Positions 37,201 through 45,110 of a stretch of DNA of 64,000 nucleotides are shown here, piece after piece. Origin of the DNA: an uncultured Chitinophagaceae bacterium (GTDB lineage Bacteria; Bacteroidota; Bacteroidia; Chitinophagales; Chitinophagaceae); assembly GCA_937907395.1 (NCBI GenBank), contig CALCII010000022.1:36001-100000 (forward strand). Reading direction: 5' to 3'. The notes beneath the pieces are model-generated. The model did no database searches and was not told the origin of the DNA. It worked only from the letters and a program-made list of their open reading frames with translations. The position numbers were made by a program, and so were the translations under genes. The first letter of the stretch is position 1. Every line of letters begins with the position of its first letter.

Positions 37201-37284
37201 GGTCTCACAACTGGTGTTTATTTCTATTCAGTTCGTGGAGATGGCGGACAAATTGTTGGGTCAGGAAAAATTGTGATTAAATAA
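34207..37284 (+). CDS. secreted GH18 endo-beta-N-acetylglucosaminidase (EndoH-like) with LamG, PKD and type IX sorting domain
   Basis: A 1025-aa exported enzyme with a signal peptide to about residue 24 (TNAQ). The GH18 domain (about 27-285) has the EndoH-type active site DGVDFDDEW, with catalytic Glu near residue 153, and a late MWYDL. Then come an FN3-like domain (about 310-390), LamG (about 400-600), PKD (about 625-705) and a second, very similar LamG (about 710-925). A type IX C-terminal domain (about 945-1025) begins KASPNPVGMND and ends GSGKIVIK. It should cut the chitobiose core of N-glycans at the cell surface, leaving one GlcNAc on the protein. It has its own ECF-like promoter and terminator. 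Confidence 0.9.
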   Translation: MKKLVQIFSLLLMSHLLLTATNAQTAKNGPVGICYVEVNSNNILNVGSFTLKNGGQQLFDVAIIFAANINYDTLRQRPVLFSNNNVSKILKNASTYIQPLQAKGIKVLLDVLGNHQATGISNLNSRAAARDFAQQIAHTVNEYGLDGVDFDDEWVNYGTNGTAPANDSSFIMILQELKPLIPNKLITFYYVGAASSRLSWNGAQAGSYLDYSWNGYYGNFIVPNVPGMTNVQKSPAATWISTTPTATVTNLANQTLSGGYGVFMWYDLKSTSTASYLSVGSVPLYGDSTKLTGTLQTWTAGDMCFPPYGHLVSSITTSSATLSWNTLGSNTYTIDYKPANSSVWINAATATSATTVTVSGLQENTVYDWRIKSNCSGSGSVYSYGRQFTTTTTSGGGGSTAGNYSLSFSGSGQYVNTGTVNLSGAALTLEGWVNVNAFKSASPFITTVMGIEVSQTNAALVRFGDVGVLNNKLQFVLSNGTSQVKLTSKSTFTTNTWYHIAATYDGAAMKLYINGNLDTTTAMTGSFVANGTFNLGYSFDANRNMNGLLDEMRVWKKALSPSEIIAGMCSVNPASASLESYWRLNDGNTVVSDTTGHGHTGTMVGMTTANWSTNVTGSCASLPAPVANFSGTPTSITTGQSVTFTNSSSNATAYSWTFTGGTPSTSTAANPVVAYSTAGIYTVKLVATNASGADSIVRTNYITVTNPSAVNYSLSFNGTNQSVNAGTINLSGSSITMEGWIRANAFKTTFPYISTIMGTEATGNTALLRMGDAGITAGNKLQFVLYIGTQQMKLTSNTVFATNTWYHVAATYDGATMKIYVNGVLDASLAQTGSFTSNGIFNIGYSYDNNRYWNGNMDELRVWKRALTQAEIQSNLCYVPVNSTSLEAYWKMNEGTGTTTADVTGHLHTGTMTNMTAANWSTVVPSACGTTAVTRLTRPSGISIVQVKASPNPVGMNDVISISVSKLFNNMTLSVFSADGREVMNRKLVQMNTTISTVGLTTGVYFYSVRGDGGQIVGSGKIVIK

Positions 37285-37301
37285 ACTGAAATATCAATAG
37301 A

Positions 37302-37338
37302 GGACAGGAGCGGATTCATCTGCTTCTGTCCCTTTTTT
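37302..37338 (+). terminator. intrinsic terminator after the GH18 gene
   Basis: GGACAGGAGC (37302-37311) pairs with GCTTCTGTCC (37322-37331) with one G-U pair, followed by CTTTTTT. It lies 18 bases past the stop and before the GH2 gene. Confidence 0.88.
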
Positions 37339-37361
37339 GATAACTTGTACCGAAAATCTGA

Positions 37362-39983
37362 ATGAAAGGAATTGTAGCCTATATAATATGTCTGATTGCT
37401 GCTGTTTCCACAACCGCTCAAAACCGTTATGAATTAAATAGCGGCTGGGTAGCACAAAAGGTAAGTGAAGTAAAAGAAACAGGTTATCATCTTTCGAAGA
37501 CTTCTTATTCTTTACAAAATTGGTTACCGGCTACTGTTCCGGGTACAGTGCTGACAACCCTACTCAACAATAAATTAGTTCCCGATCCATTTTATGGAAT
37601 GAATAACGAACGTATTCCGGATATTTATTTCACAGGCAATGAATTTTACACCTACTGGTTTGTAAGGGATTTCAAAGAGAATGCTTCTGTTAATGATCAG
37701 GTCTGGCTTCATTTAAGAGGCGTTAATTACAAAGCAGAAATTTATCTCAACGGAAAAAAAGTAGATGCAACACAACATGTAGGAATGTTGTTGCGGCAAC
37801 AATACAATATCACATCTCTTCTTTCAAAAGGTGGAAACAATCGTCTGGCTATTCTGGTTTATCCGCCCGATCATCCCGGTAATCCCAATGGCGGACAAGG
37901 CGGTGATGGTACCATTGCAAAAGATCTCACTACTCAATACACAGCCGGTTGGGATTGGATTCAACCGATGCGTGACCGGAATACCGGTATCTGGGATAAA
38001 GTAACCATTGAAAAAACAAAAGGAATTAATATCGGTAATCCGCATATTGTAACCATTGTTCCCGGTAAACGTTTACCCGAAGGAAAACAAGAACCCGCTT
38101 TTATCCGTATATCCGCAGAACTGGAAAATCCCACTTCAACACCTGTAGCTGGAGTGCTTAAATATCAGCTTCAGGGAAAAACAATTCAACAAAAAGTTAC
38201 GATCCCTGCTAAAACAACTATTGAATTATCATTGCCACAAGCTACAGTTACAGATCCGCAACTCTGGTGGCCCAATGGATATGGCAAACAAAACCTGTAT
38301 GATCTGAAGCTGCAGTTTGTTACAACCGCTGGTATTGTTACAGATGAAGAGCTGTTGCAGTTTGGAATTCGTCAGATTGATAATAAATGGAACGAACATA
38401 CAAGAAGTATGCAGGCGTTTGTAAACGGACAACCCATTTTCATCAAGGGGGGCAACTGGATTATTTCGGATGCCATGCTTCGTTTCAGCGAAGAACGTTA
38501 TGATGCAGAGATCCGTTTTCACCGTGATATGAACCTGAATCTTATTCGTGTGTGGGGCGGTGCATTGACGGAACGTCCGGAGTTTTATGCAGCATGCGAT
38601 AAATACGGATTACTTGTGTTCCAGGATTTCTGGTTCAGTGGTGATTGTAACGGACGATGGAAAGATCCCATGAAGAAAGAGGATCAATGGATGCGCCGAA
38701 AGTATCCCGACAATCATCAACTGGCATTGAAAACGGCAGCCGATCAGATTAAATTAATTCGGAATCATCCGTCGCTTGCATTCTGGTGTGGTGGAAATGA
38801 AATTACTCCGCCCGATGGTATACTCATTCCTTTAAAAGATTCTTTACTGCCAAAGCTGGATGGAACAAGATATTTCTTCGACTATTCCAACAGCGACAGC
38901 ATGTCTTATAATTCTATTGGTGGAAACGGTGATGGCCCATACACGATTCAGGATGATAAAACATTCTGGACGGTGAAAACATTTCCTTATAATTCTGAAG
39001 TAGGCTCTGTTGGTGTGGGTGATTATGCATCACTGATGAGATTTATTCCGAAAGAAAATTTAGTGGCACCACAGGTTTCCGGTAAAGCAGATAGTGTGTG
39101 GGAGTATCATCGTTATATACCTTACAATCAGTATACAGAGGCTTATGGTGCAACCACCGGTGCAAAAGATTTTGCCATGAAAGCACAGATGGTCAATTAC
39201 AACCAGTATCGTTCGCTAATGGAAGGGTTCTCCTCACACATGTGGGATTGGTATACCGGAACTATCATCTGGAAAACACAAAATCCCTGGACAGCTTTAC
39301 GTGGACAGATGTATGATTACTACCTGGATGTAAATGCCTGTTTGTTTGGATTACGTACCGGAAGCAAGCCGCTGCATATCATGATGAATCCGGCAGACCA
39401 GATGGTGATGTTGGTGAACAACGGTTTTCAACGGGAACGAAATCTGATGATTGAAGTGAAAGTGGTGGATGTAATCACCGGGAAGGATAGTTTATACACC
39501 TTACTTTTTAATGAAATTGGACCTTCCGTTTCACAAAAGCTGTTTTCAATAGCAGGATTTCTTTCTTCGTTGAATCAGAAAGATGGAATCTTTGTTTTGC
39601 TCCGGTTGAAAAGAGAAGATCAATCATTGGCAGATGAAAATTTTTACTGGTTGCCGGGTGCCGATGGAAATTATACAGCATTGCAACGAATGCCATCTGC
39701 TAAACTCTCTGTTACTGCGTTGAAAAAGACAAATGGAAAAATAGAAGTGGAGCTTAGTAACAAAAAGGATCAACCCGTTGCTTTCTTCAACCGCATTGCA
39801 TTAGTGGATCAGGAAACAGAACAACGGATCTTACCCGCCTTCTTTTCTGATAATTATGTAAGTGTCATGCCGGGAGAATCAAAAAAAATCATCATTGAGT
39901 ATCCGGCAAAAAAAGAAAAAACAAAAATGATAGTGCAGGTATACGGATGGAATGTGCCTGAAACCGAAATTGAAATAAAATGA
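37362..39983 (+). CDS. GH2 beta-mannosidase-like glycoside hydrolase
   Basis: An 873-aa enzyme with a signal peptide to about residue 20 (AVSTTAQ). The GH2 sandwich, Ig-like and TIM-barrel domains follow in order: NWLPATVPGTVLTTLL near the N-terminus as in beta-mannosidases and exo-glucosaminidases, then LIRVWGGALTE, the acid/base WCGGNEITPPDG and the nucleophile region FPYNSEVGSVGV. The layout fits the mannosylglycoprotein endo-beta-mannosidase/beta-mannosidase branch. Such an enzyme would split the Man-beta-1,4-GlcNAc core left after alpha-mannose removal. Its stop overlaps the start of the second GH92 gene (ATGA). An exo-beta-glucosaminidase is the main alternative. Confidence 0.88.
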   Translation: MKGIVAYIICLIAAVSTTAQNRYELNSGWVAQKVSEVKETGYHLSKTSYSLQNWLPATVPGTVLTTLLNNKLVPDPFYGMNNERIPDIYFTGNEFYTYWFVRDFKENASVNDQVWLHLRGVNYKAEIYLNGKKVDATQHVGMLLRQQYNITSLLSKGGNNRLAILVYPPDHPGNPNGGQGGDGTIAKDLTTQYTAGWDWIQPMRDRNTGIWDKVTIEKTKGINIGNPHIVTIVPGKRLPEGKQEPAFIRISAELENPTSTPVAGVLKYQLQGKTIQQKVTIPAKTTIELSLPQATVTDPQLWWPNGYGKQNLYDLKLQFVTTAGIVTDEELLQFGIRQIDNKWNEHTRSMQAFVNGQPIFIKGGNWIISDAMLRFSEERYDAEIRFHRDMNLNLIRVWGGALTERPEFYAACDKYGLLVFQDFWFSGDCNGRWKDPMKKEDQWMRRKYPDNHQLALKTAADQIKLIRNHPSLAFWCGGNEITPPDGILIPLKDSLLPKLDGTRYFFDYSNSDSMSYNSIGGNGDGPYTIQDDKTFWTVKTFPYNSEVGSVGVGDYASLMRFIPKENLVAPQVSGKADSVWEYHRYIPYNQYTEAYGATTGAKDFAMKAQMVNYNQYRSLMEGFSSHMWDWYTGTIIWKTQNPWTALRGQMYDYYLDVNACLFGLRTGSKPLHIMMNPADQMVMLVNNGFQRERNLMIEVKVVDVITGKDSLYTLLFNEIGPSVSQKLFSIAGFLSSLNQKDGIFVLLRLKREDQSLADENFYWLPGADGNYTALQRMPSAKLSVTALKKTNGKIEVELSNKKDQPVAFFNRIALVDQETEQRILPAFFSDNYVSVMPGESKKIIIEYPAKKEKTKMIVQVYGWNVPETEIEIK

Positions 39984-42262
39984 AACCTCATCAGATCCTT
40001 ACAATTAGTATTTGTTTGCTCACTCTGGTAGCACAGATCTCACTGGCACAGGAGCTACGTTCACCGGTTGATTTTGTAAATCCATTGATGGGTACCGATA
40101 GTAAACCATCGCTTTCAAATGGTAATACATATCCCTGCATTGGATTGCCATGGGGAATGAATTACTGGACGCCACAAACCGGGAAAATGGGTGATGGCTG
40201 GCAATACAGTTATACAGCTGATAAAATTGTCGGCTTTAAACAAACGCATCAACCCAGTCCATGGATGAATGATTACGGGCAATTCAGCATTATGCCTGTA
40301 AGGTCTTTATCCAATTATACACCTGAAAAAAGAGCCAGCTGGTTTACACATAAAACAGAAACAGTTACTCCCTATTTCTACAATGTGTACCTAGCCGATG
40401 CAAATACAACTGCTTCGTTTGTTCCAACAGAACGTAGTGCTGTATTTCAGTTTTTATTTCAAGGAAAAGACAGCGCATTTCTAGTGGTGGATGCATTTGA
40501 CAAAGGATCCTACATTAAAGTAATTCCATCTCAACAAAAGATCATTGGTTACACAACAAGGAACAGCGGTAGTTTGCCTGCCGGATTTAAAAATTATTTC
40601 GTCATTTATTTTAATACGCCGTTTCTTCTATCGTCAACCTGGAGCAAAGAGGGACTGCAGCAATCGTTGGAACTGACTGCCGATCATAGTGGAGCAGTGG
40701 TTGGTTGTAAACTTCCCGTAAATAAAACGATCGAAGTTCGTGTGGCTTCTTCCTTTATCAGTTTTGAACAGGCAGAGTTGAACCTGCAATCAGAAGCTGG
40801 TAACAAAACATTTGATCAATTAAAAACCAACGGCAAAAAAGAATGGAACAAATGGCTGAGCCGGGTTTCCATTGAAGATGAGTCAATCGAAAACAAAAAA
40901 ACATTTTATTCTTGCTTATACCGCACGTTATTGTTTCCGCAAAAACAATATGAAATCAATGCAGAACATAAAATTGTGCATTACAGTCCTTATACCGGAA
41001 AAACAGAGGAAGGGCATTTGTATGCAGGCACCGGTTTCTGGGATACGTTCCGTGCGCTGTATCCCTTGCTGAATTTATTGTATCCTTCTGTAAGCATTGA
41101 AATGCAAAAAGGATTGCTCAATGCATACAAGGAAGGTGGTTGGTTGCCGGAGTGGAGCAGCCCGGGTTACAGAAACATCATGATTGGCAACAACTCTGCA
41201 TCGGTGGTTGCAGAAGCTTATATCAAAGGACTACGTGGTTATGATATCGAAACTTTATACAAGGCATTAATTCATGGAGCCAACAATGAAGGTCCGGTTG
41301 ATGCCATTGGAAGAAAAGGCGTTGCCTACTACAACAGCATCGGCTATGTTCCGTACGATGTTCAGATCAATGAGAATGCCGCACGAACATTGGAATATGC
41401 ATACGATGATTACGCCATTGCAGCATTAGGGAAAGCATTAAACAAACCTCAGCAGGAGATCAACCTGTATCTGCAACGGAGCAGAAACTATCGCAATCTG
41501 TTTGATGATTCAACCCGCTTAATGCGGGGAAGAAACAAGGATGGCAGTTTTCAGTATCCGTTTAATCCTTTTAAATGGGGCGATGCATTTACAGAAGGAA
41601 ACAGCTGGCATTATACCTGGAGTGTGTTTCATGATATTCAAGGATTGAAACAAAAAATGGGCGGCAACGAATCATTTGTTGCGATGCTCGATTCTGTATT
41701 TGCCATGCCGCCAGTATTCGATGAATCATACTATGGATTTGTTATACATGAAATACGTGAAATGCAAATCATCAACATGGGGCAATATGCACATGGCAAT
41801 CAACCGATACAGCATATGTTGTATTTGTACAATTATGCGGGGCAACCCTGGAAATCACAGTACTGGATACGGCAGGCAATGCAACGTTTATACAAACCAA
41901 CTCCTGATGGGTATTGTGGCGATGAAGACAACGGACAAACCAGTGCCTGGTATGTTTTCTCGGCGTTAGGATTTTATCCCGTGTGCCCGGTGAGTACACA
42001 GTACGTGCTGGGTTCTCCGCTGTTTAAAAAAGCAGTATTGCACCTGGAGAATGGAAAGAAAGTGGAGATCAGTGCTGCAAACCGGCCATCAACAAACGTG
42101 TATGTTTCATCGCTGTTGATAAACAATAGAAACTGGTCAAAAAACTGGGTAGATCATTTTGATTTATTAAAGGGAGCCAGGCTGCAGTTTTCAATGTCGG
42201 CTTTGCCCAATAAAAATCGGGGAACTACTTCATCCGATTATCCTTTTTCATTAACTAAATAA
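39980..42262 (+). CDS. GH92 alpha-mannosidase (second copy)
   Basis: A 760-aa exported GH92 enzyme with a signal peptide to about residue 24 (SLAQE). FVNPLMGTDSKPSLSNGNTY, FTEGNSWHYTW, YAHGNQPIQHM and CGDEDNGQTSAWY are present. It differs from the first copy at several active-site-region positions (GNQP against GNEP, DED against NDD), so it probably attacks another alpha-mannosyl linkage. Its start overlaps the GH2 stop by four bases, so translation is coupled. The GH125 gene follows 10 bases later. It is likely periplasmic. Confidence 0.94.
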   Translation: MKPHQILTISICLLTLVAQISLAQELRSPVDFVNPLMGTDSKPSLSNGNTYPCIGLPWGMNYWTPQTGKMGDGWQYSYTADKIVGFKQTHQPSPWMNDYGQFSIMPVRSLSNYTPEKRASWFTHKTETVTPYFYNVYLADANTTASFVPTERSAVFQFLFQGKDSAFLVVDAFDKGSYIKVIPSQQKIIGYTTRNSGSLPAGFKNYFVIYFNTPFLLSSTWSKEGLQQSLELTADHSGAVVGCKLPVNKTIEVRVASSFISFEQAELNLQSEAGNKTFDQLKTNGKKEWNKWLSRVSIEDESIENKKTFYSCLYRTLLFPQKQYEINAEHKIVHYSPYTGKTEEGHLYAGTGFWDTFRALYPLLNLLYPSVSIEMQKGLLNAYKEGGWLPEWSSPGYRNIMIGNNSASVVAEAYIKGLRGYDIETLYKALIHGANNEGPVDAIGRKGVAYYNSIGYVPYDVQINENAARTLEYAYDDYAIAALGKALNKPQQEINLYLQRSRNYRNLFDDSTRLMRGRNKDGSFQYPFNPFKWGDAFTEGNSWHYTWSVFHDIQGLKQKMGGNESFVAMLDSVFAMPPVFDESYYGFVIHEIREMQIINMGQYAHGNQPIQHMLYLYNYAGQPWKSQYWIRQAMQRLYKPTPDGYCGDEDNGQTSAWYVFSALGFYPVCPVSTQYVLGSPLFKKAVLHLENGKKVEISAANRPSTNVYVSSLLINNRNWSKNWVDHFDLLKGARLQFSMSALPNKNRGTTSSDYPFSLTK

Positions 42263-42272
42263 CTGATGCATC

Positions 42273-43703
42273 ATGATAGAAAGGAGACAATTTTTAAAAA
42301 CGACAACATTGCTTTCTGCAGCACTGCTGTTGGATCGGTATAAACTTTTTGCACAAACAAACCCGGTGTTTGAATCCATGCGACCGCCGGTAGACAAGCG
42401 TCATTTCACCAGCCCGGCAGTGGAAGCCACTATTGAGCAAATGAAAAAACTGGTGAACAATAAAGAACTGGCCTGGTTGTTCGAAAACTGTTTTCCCAAT
42501 ACATTGGATACAACCGTTTACTACAGTGAAGAAAACGGGAAACCGGATACCTATGTTATTACGGGTGATATTGATGCCATGTGGATGCGTGACAGTACCG
42601 CACAGGTGTGGCCTTATTTACCATTGATGAAGAATGATCCGGCATTACAAAAACTCATCGCCGGTGTCATCAACAGGCAGGTGCGATACATTCATCTCGA
42701 TCCCTATGCCAATGCATTTTATAAAGATGCTGCAACAGTGAGTGAATGGAAAGATGATCTCACCAACATGAAGCCCGGTGTGCATGAACGCAAATGGGAA
42801 ATCGATTCTTTGTGTTACCCGGTTCGTTTGGCCTATCATTACTGGAAAGCTACTGGTGATACAACTCCTTTTGATGCACAGTGGAAAGAGGCTGTATCCA
42901 TTATTGTAAAAACATTCAAGGAGCAGCAACGAAAAAAATCGAAGGGCTCTTATTCATTTCAACGCAAAGCGGCAAACGCTGCCGACACATTACCCTTGCA
43001 GGGATATGGTTACCCGGTGAACCCGGTCGGACTAATATGCTCGGCTTTCCGTCCCAGTGATGATGCAACGATTTATTCATTTCTCATTCCTTCCAATCTG
43101 TTTGCGGAGCGGTCTTTACGACAAGCAGCAGAAATGGTAAGAGTGATTCATAAAGATGCAGCATTGAGTAATGAATGTATTCAGTTGGCCGATGAAGTGA
43201 AACTTGCTGTTCAGAAGTACGGCATTGCCTCACATCCCAAATATGGAAAAATTTATGCATTTGAAACAGATGGGTTCGGAAATCATTTGTTCATGGATGA
43301 TGCCAATGTGCCCAGCTTACTTTCCTTGCCCTACCTGGGTTGTATCAATGCAACAGATCCGCTGTATCTCAACACAAGAAAGTTTGTGCTGTCAGATAGT
43401 AATCCATTTTTCTTTAAAGGGAAAGTGGCAGAAGGAATTGGTGGTCCGCACGTAGCAATGGATATGGTGTGGCCATTAAGCATCATCATGCGTGGATTAA
43501 CCAGCAGTAACGATGCGGAAGTAAAACAATGCATTCAAACACTGATGAAAACACATGCAGGAAAAGGATTTATGCATGAGTCTTTTCATAAAGACGATCC
43601 ATCCAATTTCACACGTTCGTGGTTTGCATGGGCGAATACAATTTTCGGGGAGTTTATACTTCATACGGCGGAAACAAAATCATCAATTTTAAAAACTTTA
43701 TAG
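42273..43703 (+). CDS. GH125 exo-alpha-1,6-mannosidase
   Basis: A 476-aa enzyme. The GH125 signature GDIDAMWMRDSTAQVWPY lies near residues 92-109, and GFMHESFHKDDPSNFTRSWF near the C-terminus. The N-terminus ERRQFLKTTTLLSAALLL is a twin-arginine export signal, so it is folded in the cytoplasm and exported by Tat to the periplasm, unlike its Sec-exported neighbours. Known GH125 enzymes remove non-reducing alpha-1,6-mannose from N-glycan-derived oligosaccharides. It is tightly spaced between GH92 and the ROK kinase gene. Confidence 0.93.
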   Translation: MIERRQFLKTTTLLSAALLLDRYKLFAQTNPVFESMRPPVDKRHFTSPAVEATIEQMKKLVNNKELAWLFENCFPNTLDTTVYYSEENGKPDTYVITGDIDAMWMRDSTAQVWPYLPLMKNDPALQKLIAGVINRQVRYIHLDPYANAFYKDAATVSEWKDDLTNMKPGVHERKWEIDSLCYPVRLAYHYWKATGDTTPFDAQWKEAVSIIVKTFKEQQRKKSKGSYSFQRKAANAADTLPLQGYGYPVNPVGLICSAFRPSDDATIYSFLIPSNLFAERSLRQAAEMVRVIHKDAALSNECIQLADEVKLAVQKYGIASHPKYGKIYAFETDGFGNHLFMDDANVPSLLSLPYLGCINATDPLYLNTRKFVLSDSNPFFFKGKVAEGIGGPHVAMDMVWPLSIIMRGLTSSNDAEVKQCIQTLMKTHAGKGFMHESFHKDDPSNFTRSWFAWANTIFGEFILHTAETKSSILKTL

Positions 43704-43712
43704 AATTAATTA

Positions 43713-45086
43713 GTGAAAATGAAGAGTCAGAAAAATGCTTACACCAGGATTATGGGTGTGGATGTTGGAGGTAGCCATGTTACAGCAGGCATTATTGAAA
43801 ATGCAGAGGTAGTAAGTATTTGCCGGAGAAATTTAAATTCAAAAGAGTCGGCCACCAATATCATTGATTGTATTTCGGGATGCATTCATGATGCTGCCGG
43901 AAGTAATAATGCAAAACAGTTAATAGGAATTGCTTTTCCCGGCCCGTTTAACTATGCAGAAGGAATTAGTGAAATTGCAGGTGTTGGAGGAAAATTCAAT
44001 AAAACATTCGGTGTTCACATTGGACAGGCACTTACAGATGCATGTCATAACTCATCAGTTTGGTTTTTTAATGATGCTCATTGTTTTGCAGCCGGAGCAA
44101 ACATCAGGTATGAGTTGAAAGGGAAGCGAAAGCTGTTTCTTACATTAGGAACAGGCCTCGGCGCCGCATTCATGGAAAAGGATGAATTGTTGGAACAACA
44201 TCCATTGATTCCGGCATCAGCTGCATTGTATGATCAGCCTTTCGGGGATTCAATTGCCGACGAATATTTTTCCACCCGGTGGATATTGAAAGAGTATAAA
44301 AGATGTACCGGCAAAGAAATTTCTTCGGTTAAAGAATTGGCCACAAGCAGAACTGCAGCTGCCGAAACTGTTTTTCGTCAGCTGGGCTTGAATCTTGCTG
44401 CATTTCTGGATCCATGGATTGAAAAATTTGAAGTGGAAGAATTGGTGATTGGTGGAAATATTGCAAAAGCTCATGACCTGTTTGGTCCGCATTTATTTGG
44501 CATTCTCAATAAGAAGGGACGAAAAATAACTATCATATACAGTGATCATACCGAAGAGTGTATTCTGCATGGGGCAGCTGAGTTGGCACTCAAGTCAGAT
44601 CAATCTCAGCAAAAGCATCATCGTGAAATAACTTCTTTCCCTGATACAACTTTATTTGGTGCCGCTAACCTGATGGCTGTTGATTCAATGGAATTTCTGC
44701 ATTGTATTTGTGATCAGAAAACGGTCTTACTAAGAGGAGATCAAGATACAGATTGGAATTATGTTAGAAAGAGGATAGCTCAGCAACTCTCTTATTCCGG
44801 TAAGAGAATATTATGGTATGCTTTGGATGTTTGTTTTGCTGACGAATCAGATAAAGTGGAAATGGCTGAACCTGGTTCTGCAATTTATTACGATGAAGGA
44901 AAAATACAGTTATTGGTTCCCGATACTGTTTCCGATATAAATATCATCTATGGATCCGATCCGGAGCAGAGTAAGTGGAATGGTTTGTTGATGGACGTGT
45001 TTTTTTCATGCGAACAAGTATTGTGTTCTGTTGCTCCATTCGCCGCAGAAGTGGATCTGGATCATAATGAAAACAGAGTCCGGTAA
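43713..45086 (+). CDS. ROK-family sugar kinase with an extra C-terminal domain
   Basis: The product is 457 aa against about 300 for a usual ROK kinase. The kinase part (about 8-300) has the ATP-binding MGVDVGGSHVTAG, GIAFPGPFNY, the catalytic Asp in FFNDAHCFAAG, LTLGTGLGAAF and VIGGNIAKA. The zinc-binding CxCGxxGCxE motif of most ROK proteins is missing. The last 140-150 residues (from about FPDTTLFGAANL) are a separate domain I do not recognise. No helix-turn-helix is present, so it is a kinase rather than a NagC-type repressor. Context suggests phosphorylation of mannose or GlcNAc. It begins 10 bases after the GH125 stop. Confidence 0.82.
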   Translation: MKMKSQKNAYTRIMGVDVGGSHVTAGIIENAEVVSICRRNLNSKESATNIIDCISGCIHDAAGSNNAKQLIGIAFPGPFNYAEGISEIAGVGGKFNKTFGVHIGQALTDACHNSSVWFFNDAHCFAAGANIRYELKGKRKLFLTLGTGLGAAFMEKDELLEQHPLIPASAALYDQPFGDSIADEYFSTRWILKEYKRCTGKEISSVKELATSRTAAAETVFRQLGLNLAAFLDPWIEKFEVEELVIGGNIAKAHDLFGPHLFGILNKKGRKITIIYSDHTEECILHGAAELALKSDQSQQKHHREITSFPDTTLFGAANLMAVDSMEFLHCICDQKTVLLRGDQDTDWNYVRKRIAQQLSYSGKRILWYALDVCFADESDKVEMAEPGSAIYYDEGKIQLLVPDTVSDINIIYGSDPEQSKWNGLLMDVFFSCEQVLCSVAPFAAEVDLDHNENRVR

Positions 45087-45110
45087 TTATCAAACAGTAA
45101 AATCAGAAGT

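Noticed and set aside
37362..39983. GH2 enzyme as a beta-galactosidase
   Set aside because: The N-terminal VPGTVLTTLL pattern and neighbours fit the beta-mannosidase/glucosaminidase branch better.
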